DNA of 64,000 nucleotides from positions 1,426,001 through 1,490,000 of the forward strand of contig NZ_JBHUML010000002.1 of assembly GCF_042684865.1 (NCBI RefSeq), read 5' to 3'. Shown here piece by piece: positions 42,164 through 49,325 of the stretch (positions are counted from its first letter, which is position 1; every line of letters begins with the position of its first letter). A program made the translations under genes and the position numbers. The notes beneath the pieces are model-generated. The model was not told the DNA's origin. It saw only the letters and a list, made by a program, of their open reading frames with translations, and ran no database searches. The DNA comes from Salibacterium lacus. Its GTDB lineage: Bacteria; Bacillota; Bacilli; Bacillales; Marinococcaceae.

Positions 42164-42481
42164 CTAGCTGTCGAAATCGGAAAGGGGGGAGTCGGCTTTC
42201 ACTAAGTTACCCTCTTCATCGAACATCACATCTCTTCTTGTCAATTCTTTCTCTCCGTGGTGCTCTTGGTTATGGCAGATCTGGCAAAGTAATTCCAGGT
42301 TCTCAAAACTCAACGTCACATCCGGATCGTTGATGTTCTCCGGCGTGATGTATTCGATGTGATGCACAATATCACCTGGACGGCCGCATCGTTCGCAAAG
42401 ACCATGTTGCTGCACAAAATAAGCCTGACGACAATGCCGCCAGGCTGCTGATTTATAGAACTTTTTAGCGTAGGGTTTCAT
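42164..42481 (-). CDS. HNH endonuclease
   Basis: A 105-residue nuclease with a structural zinc site (CERCGRPG and CQICHNQEH) and the catalytic HHIEYITPENINDPD...N...H pattern. In HK97-like cos phages such an HNH protein is required with terminase for cutting at cos. Its ATG overlaps the stop of the upstream kwaA-like gene by four bases (ATGA). Confidence 0.9.
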   Translation of the reverse strand: MKPYAKKFYKSAAWRHCRQAYFVQQHGLCERCGRPGDIVHHIEYITPENINDPDVTLSFENLELLCQICHNQEHHGEKELTRRDVMFDEEGNLVKADSPLSDFDS

Positions 42482-43014
42482 TTATGATTCTTATTTATTA
42501 TGAAAATTTTCCGGCCTATCCGTTTAACTTTTACATGATTTCGATTATGAATTTTATCCCCACTCACCTTCGATATGATAATTTTGCCGTCACTATCTTT
42601 ATAAAAATTAAATCCCGTTAGTGTAAATAGAACATTTAAATATAGGGCATTGCCGTTAACATAGAAAACCCCTATCACCCCAAATAGCATGATGTTGATC
42701 AATATTGAATTGGGATTATTAGATTCTAATGTGATTAAGGGGACAACATAGGTGATAAAGTAAGTTAATATGTCCATGTTTACATTATCTATACTTTTAA
42801 AATCTTCTTCCCAGGTTAACTCACAAAAGAAAAAATATAAGAAAGTGGCTATAGATATAGTCACCAAGGCAATTAATATCAAGTACGTTGTAAGATTTGC
42901 GGACAAATTATCAGCAAAGCTCAATTTAAAGTCATAAAACTTCACGACAAGAATCAAATATAACGGCATGAAAGAAGAAATGAATAGTAAGAGTCTGAAC
43001 GTTTTTGTGAACAT
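42478..43014 (-). CDS. kwaA: Kiwa defence protein KwaA-like (four-helix membrane protein)
   Basis: A 178-residue membrane protein with helices at about 6-25, 41-63, 81-96 and 103-120, then a conserved-looking GNALYLNVLFTLTGFNFY and a basic cytosolic tail. Size, helix number and this motif match KwaA, the membrane partner of KwaB; the identification also rests on the neighbour. In E. coli KwaA senses phage at the membrane and works in a complex with KwaB. The region is AT-rich relative to adjacent packaging genes. Only 23 bases separate it from kwaB, and its stop overlaps the HNH start. If not Kiwa, it is an unclassified phage membrane protein. Confidence 0.6.
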   Translation of the reverse strand: MFTKTFRLLLFISSFMPLYLILVVKFYDFKLSFADNLSANLTTYLILIALVTISIATFLYFFFCELTWEEDFKSIDNVNMDILTYFITYVVPLITLESNNPNSILINIMLFGVIGVFYVNGNALYLNVLFTLTGFNFYKDSDGKIIISKVSGDKIHNRNHVKVKRIGRKIFIINKNHK

Positions 43015-43037
43015 TGATTTCTTACCTTTCTATAGGT

Positions 43038-43961
43038 CTAGTTGTAATCATCTCTTCCTTTTCTATCAGCTAATATAGTCCTATAATAGGCGTCCTTCAT
43101 TAGCATTGTTATGTCTTTTAACTGGTCTTTATCTTCATAAACTATTTGATTTAAATCATCATTAAACTCGATATTTAAATCAAATAAATCAACAACTTCC
43201 GGAGCATTATCAAAGTATTCATGGAACAATTCAATTATTCGTGAATTTTGTTGGATCTTAGTCAATCTTCTAATGATACTGCCGGATTGCAAACAATCAT
43301 CATAAAACTGATCAAAATTGGAAATTCTTCTTCCGTCTCGCACTTCTTCTAGTACGTATTGTGCAAATCTTGTAAATTGAGCTTGGAGATTAAAAATCCT
43401 TTCGGCCATATAGTGCGAAAAGAATGCAATTTCATTTTCAAATGCGATTGCATCTATGTCTCCGTCAAATGGTATGAGAGCTGAATCATCAATCACATCA
43501 AATGTGTCATTAACCCTTTTCATCCAAAAACCATTTCTGATTTTCCTGAGTTTGTGATGCTTTTTGAAGAAATAAACATATTCAGGATCTTCATATTCAT
43601 CATTAATCCTTAATCTTATTGCAATAAAACTTATATTTTCGGGGTCTAATTGACTCTGTTGATAGGTGTTGAATAAATTAACTACTTCTTCAAAGTTACC
43701 CACATAATCATAACTACAAACTGAATACTCATCCCTCAAGTGACCACTAGGGTTGAACTGCACTTGATTGAGTTGATCATTACTAATGAAAGCCTCTACT
43801 CGACGTTTCAATAAATCTACTACCTCTTGTTGCACTCTTAAAGAGATATCAGGGCGGTTAGCCTCGTATCTGTTTCGATCTTTCTTAACTAACAAAATTG
43901 ATAATCTTCCCTCAGGGTTCTGATACTGTCTTAGATATTCTTGAATTCTACTTAATTCCAC
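43038..43961 (-). CDS. kwaB: Kiwa defence protein KwaB-like (DUF4868)
   Basis: A 307-residue soluble protein with a DUF4868-type layout: an N-terminal alpha/beta part, a central VYFFKKHHKLRKIRNGFW, DALIPFDGDI-like text (SALIPFDGDIDAIAFENEIAFFSHYMAERIF) and a C-terminal ILADRKGRDDY. In Kiwa, KwaB binds DNA and blocks phage replication and late expression. The frame opens at ATG 43985, but GGGAGGAG lies within it; the GTG at 43961, seven bases after that site, is the likelier start. It is the first gene of the cassette, the order kwaB-kwaA being the reverse of E. coli. Confidence 0.68.
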   Translation of the reverse strand: MELSRIQEYLRQYQNPEGRLSILLVKKDRNRYEANRPDISLRVQQEVVDLLKRRVEAFISNDQLNQVQFNPSGHLRDEYSVCSYDYVGNFEEVVNLFNTYQQSQLDPENISFIAIRLRINDEYEDPEYVYFFKKHHKLRKIRNGFWMKRVNDTFDVIDDSALIPFDGDIDAIAFENEIAFFSHYMAERIFNLQAQFTRFAQYVLEEVRDGRRISNFDQFYDDCLQSGSIIRRLTKIQQNSRIIELFHEYFDNAPEVVDLFDLNIEFNDDLNQIVYEDKDQLKDITMLMKDAYYRTILADRKGRDDYN

Positions 43962-44041
43962 ATTATCACTCCTCCCGCCTCCCATTTTCGACAGGAGGTT
44001 CCATTTTCCTGCTACTTTTTACATCTTTTTTCTAGAAATTT

Positions 44042-44067
44042 TAAAGCATCCGTCCGAGGATGCTTTA
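44042..44067 (-). terminator. Hairpin before the kwa cassette
   Basis: AAAGCATCC pairs with GGATGCTTT around GTCCGA. On the minus strand it follows the stop of the 77-residue gene and a weak T-rich tail (TTTAAAATTT) comes after it. It would separate the cassette from the gene before it. Confidence 0.6.
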
Positions 44068-44070
44068 CTT

Positions 44071-44304
44071 TCAATAACTAACATTAAAATCGTTTAAATA
44101 CCCGCATTTTGAACAGTACACCAACACCTTTGAGGGCCATTTATAACCGTCTTGTTCGAAAGTATCCACAGCTTCTTTAACACCTATCATATTACTTGGT
44201 TTTGACTCCCATTCAAGTCCCCTCTTTTTATGCTGAGGCACATGATAGAACCAATGAATAGTATGTGTGCAGTCTTCGCATGTGTCTTTTCTAGTAACAT
44301 TCAT
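44071..44304 (-). CDS. Small zinc-ribbon-like phage protein
   Basis: A 77-residue protein with two cysteine pairs, CEDCTH near residue 9 and CSKCGY near residue 64, typical of a zinc ribbon. AAGGAGGTGG precedes the ATG. It is divergent from the DUF2188 gene across a long inverted repeat. Function unknown; it lies beside the kwa cassette and might be part of the same cargo block. Confidence 0.65.
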   Translation of the reverse strand: MNVTRKDTCEDCTHTIHWFYHVPQHKKRGLEWESKPSNMIGVKEAVDTFEQDGYKWPSKVLVYCSKCGYLNDFNVSY

Positions 44305-44327
44305 ATTTCCACCTCCTTGTTTCTCAT

Positions 44328-44365
44328 TTCGACAAAAGGAAAGGAATTCCTTTTTTTCTGTCGAA
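44328..44365. repeat. 38-base inverted repeat between divergent small genes
   Basis: TTCGACA...GGAATTCC...TGTCGAA: 16 of 19 positions pair around a centre between 44346 and 44347. The outer heptamers match the Spo0A box consensus TGNCGAA. It lies between two divergent genes, so it is not a normal terminator. Confidence 0.6.
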
Positions 44366-44393
44366 TTTCTTAGGTAGAAAGGAGGTGAAATTT

Positions 44394-44615
44394 ATGGGTG
44401 ATAATTACTACACTGTGAAATACGGTGACAAATGGGCTTCAAGACGAGAAGGTGCTTCAAAGGTGTCAAAAATCTTTGATACTCAAAAAGAAGCCATGGC
44501 TTATTCTAAAAAACAGGCAGATAAAAATCAGTCTGAACACAGAATTCAAGATAAAAACGGTAATTTCCGAGCTGCGGATTCCTATGGTAACGACCCTTAT
44601 CCCCCTAAAGGGTAA
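44394..44615 (+). CDS. DUF2188 family protein
   Basis: A 73-residue protein with the DUF2188 pattern KYGDKWASRREGASKVSKIFDTQKEA and the end DSYGNDPYPPKG. Common in phages and chromosomes; function unknown. The frame begins with a GTG inside the ribosome site AAAGGAGGTG; ATG 44394 is the real start. It is one of only a few + strand genes in the prophage interior. Confidence 0.8.
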   Translation: MGDNYYTVKYGDKWASRREGASKVSKIFDTQKEAMAYSKKQADKNQSEHRIQDKNGNFRAADSYGNDPYPPKG

Positions 44616-44622
44616 TAATTAA

Positions 44623-44646
44623 GGCTGCCAATTCGGCAGCCCTCTT
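44623..44646 (+). terminator. Terminator of the DUF2188 gene
   Basis: GGCTGCC pairs with GGCAGCC around AATTC, followed by CTCTTC; the T-run is weak. Confidence 0.5.
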
Positions 44647-44649
44647 CAT

Positions 44650-44680
44650 AAAAACCACCGCGAAATTTTCGCGATGGCTT
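44650..44680 (-). terminator. Terminator after the late-activator gene
   Basis: Minus-strand CCATCGCGAAA pairs with TTTCGCGGTGG, then TTTTT. It closes the early/replication transcription unit. Confidence 0.8.
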
Positions 44681-44747
44681 ATTGATAAAATTCTATACTA
44701 TTACTATAAAGCCGAAATTCAACAGAAAACAGTCACTCTACTGGGTG

Positions 44748-45152
44748 TTAATAAAGTGAAAGTTTTAATTCATCCGCGAATTTCAGCATTCGCTTCATCT
44801 CCGCGTGCTTTTTGTAAATGTAACTTTCGCTGTAGTGGAGGTGTGCAGCGATGGATTCCAAGGTCATGCCGTCCACGTATTTAAGCCGCAGTATCTTATG
44901 ATCCAACCCCTTAAAAGTATCCACAAGACGCAGCAGTTTATCCCGCTGCTCTTTCTTATGGGCGATTTCCTCCTTATGGGCTTCAATCCGTTCTTCCAAA
45001 TTGGAGGCAATGGAATCACGATGCAGCTTCACGTTCACCAGATCCCCTTCGACCCAACGCTTTAGTTCTGTTTCACAACGCTCCAGCTTATACTCTTGAT
45101 AGTCTATGTCATTCTGCAACGTCTGGTAATCTAGCAGCCAATCGTACATCAT
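44748..45152 (-). CDS. Sigma-70 region 4-like late regulator (ArpU/XpaF type)
   Basis: A 134-residue protein: N-terminal coiled coil (LQNDIDYQEYKLERCETELKRW, HKEEIAHKKEQRDKLLRL) and a C-terminal sigma-region-4-like helix-turn-helix (LKYVDGMTLESIAAHLHYSESYIYKKHAEM). Proteins of this kind switch on late genes in Firmicute phages. ATG 45152 follows GGGGTGAGC. Its place at the end of the early region, with packaging genes downstream, fits. Confidence 0.8.
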   Translation of the reverse strand: MMYDWLLDYQTLQNDIDYQEYKLERCETELKRWVEGDLVNVKLHRDSIASNLEERIEAHKEEIAHKKEQRDKLLRLVDTFKGLDHKILRLKYVDGMTLESIAAHLHYSESYIYKKHAEMKRMLKFADELKLSLY

Positions 45153-45206
45153 GCTCACCCCAACTGGAAGAAGATAAGGCCCGGAGTAAACCGGACCTCG
45201 GTTTTA

Positions 45207-45677
45207 TCATATCGGCAGATCGTCTTCACTTTCCTCTTTGGTTGTATCTTGGCTCACGTCTGCGGTGCCATCCAGATTCACGGTGTATTCCATGCTTTCA
45301 TGATCATCTGCTGGTTCGTCGCCCTCTTCGCCGCTGTCACCTTCGTTGAAGTCTTCCAGGCTCATCTGCGACGGTTCAATCGTCATCATGATATACTGGC
45401 CTGCAAACTCATAAAGACTGAGTGCCTTATTCTCACTGTCACCTTTCAGCGTGAAGTCCAGAACCGTTTTCTTATTGTCCTTGTTGATTTTGGCGAATTC
45501 TGCAGTGATCGGACCAATTTCAGAGCCTTGCAGTTCAAAGTTCACAATCTCACCGGCCATTTCGTACAACTCCAAAGACACATTCTCTCCATCGCTCTTA
45601 TCCTCGAATTTCAGAACCTCTTTCTTATCGTCCTTCTGCTGCTTTTTGAATAGTACATTCAGTTCTATTTTACTCAT
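45207..45677 (-). CDS. Duplicated acidic protein with an SSB-like C-terminal tip
   Basis: A 156-residue protein made of two similar halves: DDKKEVLKFEDKSDGENVSLELYEMAGEIV and DNKKTVLDFTLKGDSENKALSLYEFAGQYI. A very acidic tail follows, ending SEDDLPI, close to the SSB tail tip DDDLPF that recruits replication proteins. It follows the RuvC-like gene in the DNA metabolism block. The repeat could be an OB-like strand unit; no direct homology to SSB is visible. The family is not one I recognise. Confidence 0.6.
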   Translation of the reverse strand: MSKIELNVLFKKQQKDDKKEVLKFEDKSDGENVSLELYEMAGEIVNFELQGSEIGPITAEFAKINKDNKKTVLDFTLKGDSENKALSLYEFAGQYIMMTIEPSQMSLEDFNEGDSGEEGDEPADDHESMEYTVNLDGTADVSQDTTKEESEDDLPI

Positions 45678-45678
45678 G

Positions 45679-46206
45679 TTATTTCACCTTCTTCTTAGAT
45701 TTTGATGGATTCAACACCGTCTCAATCACTTCACGCTGCGCCTTGGTGTGTGTAAATGCGTCCCGGTTTCGGTAGTGTATGGCTCTTGCAATCTGTGCCA
45801 GTACATATGCGTCCCGAACGTTGTCGCTGGAATGTTCAAAGCCAAACTGTTTGAAGATATGGACTGCCAGCTCGTCCTTTTTGGTGTTGCCTTTTCCGCT
45901 CGCAAACTTCTTCAGGGATCCGGGAGATGCTTCAAGGTACTTCATTTTCCGACGGAACAGCGCCATTCTTAATCCCCAGCCGATACCACCGAGCATAATG
46001 CCCTGTTGCGTATTAAATCCGAACCCTTCCACACATATCAAATCTGTTAGGTCTGTGTGGCTTATAACTTCGTCAATGAGTGTTACCATTCGACGAGGGT
46101 CTTTGTCACCTGTTCCCGTCAATTCTTTCGCCCTGATGGTATGCCCGTTTGTATCCAGCGCTACGAACCCTGTCTTGGTACTTGGATCAATACCAACAAA
46201 CCTCAT
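45679..46206 (-). CDS. RuvC-like Holliday-junction resolvase
   Basis: A 175-residue RNase H-fold nuclease: FVGIDPSTKTGFVALD with the first catalytic Asp, ICVEGFGF with the Glu, and SSDNVRDAYVLAQIARA with the C-terminal Asp residues. It should resolve branched DNA before packaging. It overlaps the upstream gene by four bases; the helicase and recombination genes are upstream. Confidence 0.82.
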   Translation of the reverse strand: MRFVGIDPSTKTGFVALDTNGHTIRAKELTGTGDKDPRRMVTLIDEVISHTDLTDLICVEGFGFNTQQGIMLGGIGWGLRMALFRRKMKYLEASPGSLKKFASGKGNTKKDELAVHIFKQFGFEHSSDNVRDAYVLAQIARAIHYRNRDAFTHTKAQREVIETVLNPSKSKKKVK

Positions 46207-46979
46207 GACTGCTGCTCCTGGTATGCTTCATGTAGCAACAGGGCAAGCTGAGACGCGTGTTTTTTGGCTTGGTTTGGTCCGGCTGTGATGGTTTCCATTT
46301 TCAAAGGTTCAGCGTACTCTGCGGCCGCTTGTTGAGCGTCCTGAAACTCACGTAACACTTGCTTTGTTTCCTGGTAGTGGCTTTCCCACTGCTCTGCTAG
46401 TTTTCGCCAATGATCTCGGTTACCCTGCGCCAATTCACATTCATATTTGGCCTGTTCGTACTTGTCTTTCCACTGTTCTTCGAGACATGGTGCGACTGGT
46501 TCAAGCGCATTGTTCTGCAGTTCTGCTTCCGCCTCGCCGTACTTCCACTGCCAATCATCGCGCTGCGCCTTTACCTTCTTCAGTTCCTCATGGACTTCAT
46601 CTAGCATCACCTTGTTGGACTTGGCAACAAATTTCTCTTTCAGCTGCTCCGGATCACTTTCATCACTCTCTGTCCACTCTCTTTTCCTAGCGTACAGCGT
46701 GGCAGTAGTGATGCCGTATTCTTCAGCTATTTGTTTATTGGTTTTGTTGGCAGCGCGCTCTTTGTCGTACAGTTCCTTGTCCAGTTTCGGTTTTTCTTTG
46801 TTTTCAGGCACAGGCTCCGCCTCCTTCTTTTCTTTCTTTGGTGCAGGCTTAGGTGTTTCTATCAGGCCGTGACCAACCTTCCAGTCGTACAGTTCGTCCT
46901 CGCTCATCCCGGCTGCTTTGGCTATCTGCTCATCCGTGAACCCCTGACTGATCGCATCCGAGTATTCCGATATTTTCAT
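46203..46979 (-). CDS. Phage protein with two HTH motifs and a coiled coil
   Basis: A 258-residue protein: an N-terminal helix-turn-helix (SQGFTDEQIAKAAGMSEDELYDWKVG), a Pro/Lys/Glu linker, a second HTH (NKTNKQIAEEYGITTATLYARKREW) and a long coiled coil rich in Trp and Gln (about 115-225). It probably binds DNA; its role is unknown. Confidence 0.7.
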   Translation of the reverse strand: MKISEYSDAISQGFTDEQIAKAAGMSEDELYDWKVGHGLIETPKPAPKKEKKEAEPVPENKEKPKLDKELYDKERAANKTNKQIAEEYGITTATLYARKREWTESDESDPEQLKEKFVAKSNKVMLDEVHEELKKVKAQRDDWQWKYGEAEAELQNNALEPVAPCLEEQWKDKYEQAKYECELAQGNRDHWRKLAEQWESHYQETKQVLREFQDAQQAAAEYAEPLKMETITAGPNQAKKHASQLALLLHEAYQEQQS

Positions 46980-46990
46980 AGAATCGCCTC

Positions 46991-47278
46991 CTATGCTTCC
47001 TCAATATCTTCAAACCACTCTATAAACTTATCCGGGTTAACATTGAGCAGCAGTTTTCTGACCTCGTGTTCGTCCAGGACATGCCAATCCGGAGGATCGC
47101 TCACATAGAAGGTGTCCACAACTTCAAACCATATGCCATTTTTTGTTCGATACAGCACACCATCCGTCCAGCGCCAGTGAACACAATGTATTTCCCTGAC
47201 AACGCGTTCTCTCGAGAAACCAGTTATCTTTTCAGCTTTTTTTGTGTCGAATAACTTTCCGTCGATGACTTTTTTCAT
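46991..47278 (-). CDS. Hypothetical phage protein
   Basis: A 95-residue protein (KVIDGKLFDTKKAEKITGF, then WTDGVLYRTKNGIWF). No known domain. ATG 47278 is nine bases after AAGGG. It lies between replication genes and the two-HTH protein. Confidence 0.6.
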   Translation of the reverse strand: MKKVIDGKLFDTKKAEKITGFSRERVVREIHCVHWRWTDGVLYRTKNGIWFEVVDTFYVSDPPDWHVLDEHEVRKLLLNVNPDKFIEWFEDIEEA

Positions 47279-47315
47279 GCTCAATCACCCTTTCTAAATC
47301 GCATAATCCGTCCCA

Positions 47316-47438
47316 TCAGCTGCAGTCATCGCAAGTCTGGGGATATCCTGGTGCTTCCGTCATCTCGTCATCATCTACAATGCCGCCGCAGCATTCACAA
47401 AGCGTTCCATCCATCATCATGTCAGCCATATCACCCAT
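47316..47438 (-). CDS. 40-residue cysteine-rich phage protein
   Basis: The product has MGDMADMMMDGTLCECCGG and ends YPQTCDDCS: two pairs of cysteines, a likely single-zinc mini-protein. GGAG is nine bases from the ATG; the start overlaps the stop of the upstream gene by eight bases. Similar small CxxC proteins occur in replication regions of Bacillus phages. Function unknown. Confidence 0.65.
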   Translation of the reverse strand: MGDMADMMMDGTLCECCGGIVDDDEMTEAPGYPQTCDDCS

Positions 47439-47715
47439 TGGTTTCATCTCCTTCTTCTTGGATCTCAATCAGATATTCCGTATGCGTGATTTCGTGCAGC
47501 ACTACCGTGTCAAAGCCTTCTTTATGGCAGATCGCCTTCATTTTTTGCTTAAACTGCCGTCTTAGGTCAGCGTCGTTGATATCGAAATACGCCGGTAAAG
47601 ACACTCCCCGTGTAGAAGGTGCGTGTTCGCCCCACTCTGCGACTTCCTCGGATTTCTGCAATTCAGCTTTATACGTTTTGGTCTTAGCAATGTCGCCGTG
47701 TTCTGTCAGATTCAT
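47431..47715 (-). CDS. Hypothetical phage protein
   Basis: A 94-residue protein (MNLTEHGDIAKTKTYKAEL, SLPAYFDINDADLRRQFKQKM, FDTVVLHEITHTEYLIEI). ATG 47715 follows AGGAGGTAAATCA; the longer frame upstream lacks a site. HEITH resembles a zinc-peptidase motif but lies in a beta-like context near the end, so I do not call a peptidase. Confidence 0.65.
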   Translation of the reverse strand: MNLTEHGDIAKTKTYKAELQKSEEVAEWGEHAPSTRGVSLPAYFDINDADLRRQFKQKMKAICHKEGFDTVVLHEITHTEYLIEIQEEGDETNG

Positions 47716-47726
47716 TGATTTACCTC

Positions 47727-48005
47727 CTAATCGTTCAACCAATCGGTCATATCTTCTTCCTCGTCCGGATCCGGTCCATCTGCCGGAATCAACCCCTGTT
47801 CCTGGTAGATCTCTTTCAAATCCGGATCCCTTTCGGCAAAGTAATGGTTCAGGTATTCGTCTACTTTGGAAGATACATAGTCATATTTCTTCATGAGCTT
47901 TTCTTTCGATTGTTCATCCAGGAGTGGATGCTCCAGCTGCTGCGCCTTCTCTTTCATCCACTCGAGGGAATTCTGATACTGTTCCGTGGTCAGCACATCG
48001 TCCAT
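47727..48005 (-). CDS. Hypothetical phage protein, acidic
   Basis: A 92-residue, mostly helical protein with an acidic tail (DGPDPDEEEDMTDWLND). It follows the helicase gene by three bases and is probably coupled to it. Unknown function. Confidence 0.6.
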   Translation of the reverse strand: MDDVLTTEQYQNSLEWMKEKAQQLEHPLLDEQSKEKLMKKYDYVSSKVDEYLNHYFAERDPDLKEIYQEQGLIPADGPDPDEEEDMTDWLND

Positions 48006-48008
48006 CGT

Positions 48009-49325
48009 TTAAGCACCCCACATTTCCTCAAAACGCTGGAACCAGCCTTTGAATTGCAGTCGGAAGTCATTGATTCCTATGTCACGGCCTTTCGCAATGA
48101 ACTGCTGCACGACTCTGCCCGGTGAATCATCTTCATCTTCCTCGTCATACCAGAGGAATTCGACCACGTCCGCGTCCTGCTCAATGCTCCCCGATTCTTT
48201 CAGGTGAGACAGTTGCGGCTTTTTGTGATTCTCGCTTTCCCTGGTCATCTGAGAAAGCATCATGAAGCAGCACTGCATGTCTCTGGCGATGCTTTTCGCG
48301 GCTGATGTGACGTTCCCAATCGCTTGATTCCGGGTTTCCTGCTTCTTTTGCGGTATGTTCATGATCTGCAGGTAATCCACGGCAATCATGGCAATCTTGC
48401 CGTATTTCCGTTTGAAGCTGCGCGCTGTCGCTCGGATTTCATCAATGCCTACGCCGGAAGAATCCTGGATGAATATCGGCAGGCTCTCGATATTGGCATA
48501 CGCTTTTTCAACCTTGGCCATCTCGTCCTGAGACAGCTCTTTGTTTTTGATGCGGTTATAATTGACCTTCGATATGGCCGCAATCATGCGGTCTTTTATT
48601 TGGTTTTCGTCCATTTCCTGTGAGTACAAGAGCACTACGCCGGCGTCCTGACCGGCCACGTTGTAAACACGCTGCAGCAGCTTGGCTGTTTTCCCTACAG
48701 ACGGCCTGCCGGCACTGATAAACAGCCAGCCTCTCCACAGTCCGTGCGCCCAGGTGTCGAATTGCGAAAAACCGGTTGGCATGAATTCGTTCTTGGTCCG
48801 CAGGTGTTGGAAGTAAAGGTCTTTCGATTCACTGAAGCTCCGCATTTTGCCGGTGTCGTTCGGTCTGATGTCTGCAATCCGTTCTTCCACGGCGGCGAAG
48901 TAATCATCATCGCTGTCGTAATCGTCGTCGCTCATCTTCTGGATATCATGAGCTGCTTCAATACCGCGCCTCCGGATAGCTTTGGACCGGACAATTTCGG
49001 CATAGTGCTCAACGCTGGCAGCTGTTGGTGTCGCATTGGCCAAGTCTGTGAGATAGCTGACACCGCCCATGTCATCGAAACGTCCAAACTTCACGTATTC
49101 CTGGCTTATGGTTAGGATGTCGACCGGTTTGTCCTGGGAAGACAGGTACTTCATCACCTCAAAGATTTTCCGGTTCTGCACCGTGGCGAAGTCACGGGAT
49201 TCCAGAAAAACAATGTCGTCCAGCACGTCCGGTTCCAGGAGAACAGCACCAATCACCCACTGTTCCGCATTTACATCTTGATGATTAACCGGTCCAGTTG
49301 TTGTAAGCGTCCCAGCTGAACTCAT
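48009..49325 (-). CDS. Replicative DNA helicase, DnaB family
   Basis: A 438-residue hexameric helicase. The N-terminal domain (NAEQWVIGAVLLEPDVLDDI) is followed by the RecA-like motor with Walker A SAGRPSVGKTAKLL, Walker B IAMIAVDYLQIM, and SHLKESGSIEQDADVVEFLWYDEE. ATG 49325 follows AGGAGG at eight bases; the coding start overlaps the end of the initiator gene by 41 bases. Phage-encoded DnaB usually pairs with a DnaD-like initiator as here. Confidence 0.93.
   Translation of the reverse strand: MSSAGTLTTTGPVNHQDVNAEQWVIGAVLLEPDVLDDIVFLESRDFATVQNRKIFEVMKYLSSQDKPVDILTISQEYVKFGRFDDMGGVSYLTDLANATPTAASVEHYAEIVRSKAIRRRGIEAAHDIQKMSDDDYDSDDDYFAAVEERIADIRPNDTGKMRSFSESKDLYFQHLRTKNEFMPTGFSQFDTWAHGLWRGWLFISAGRPSVGKTAKLLQRVYNVAGQDAGVVLLYSQEMDENQIKDRMIAAISKVNYNRIKNKELSQDEMAKVEKAYANIESLPIFIQDSSGVGIDEIRATARSFKRKYGKIAMIAVDYLQIMNIPQKKQETRNQAIGNVTSAAKSIARDMQCCFMMLSQMTRESENHKKPQLSHLKESGSIEQDADVVEFLWYDEEDEDDSPGRVVQQFIAKGRDIGINDFRLQFKGWFQRFEEMWGA

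Noticed and set aside
47431..47715. Zinc peptidase (HEITH motif)
   Set aside because: The motif lies near the C-terminus in a strand-like context without a third ligand, and the protein is too short for a known family.
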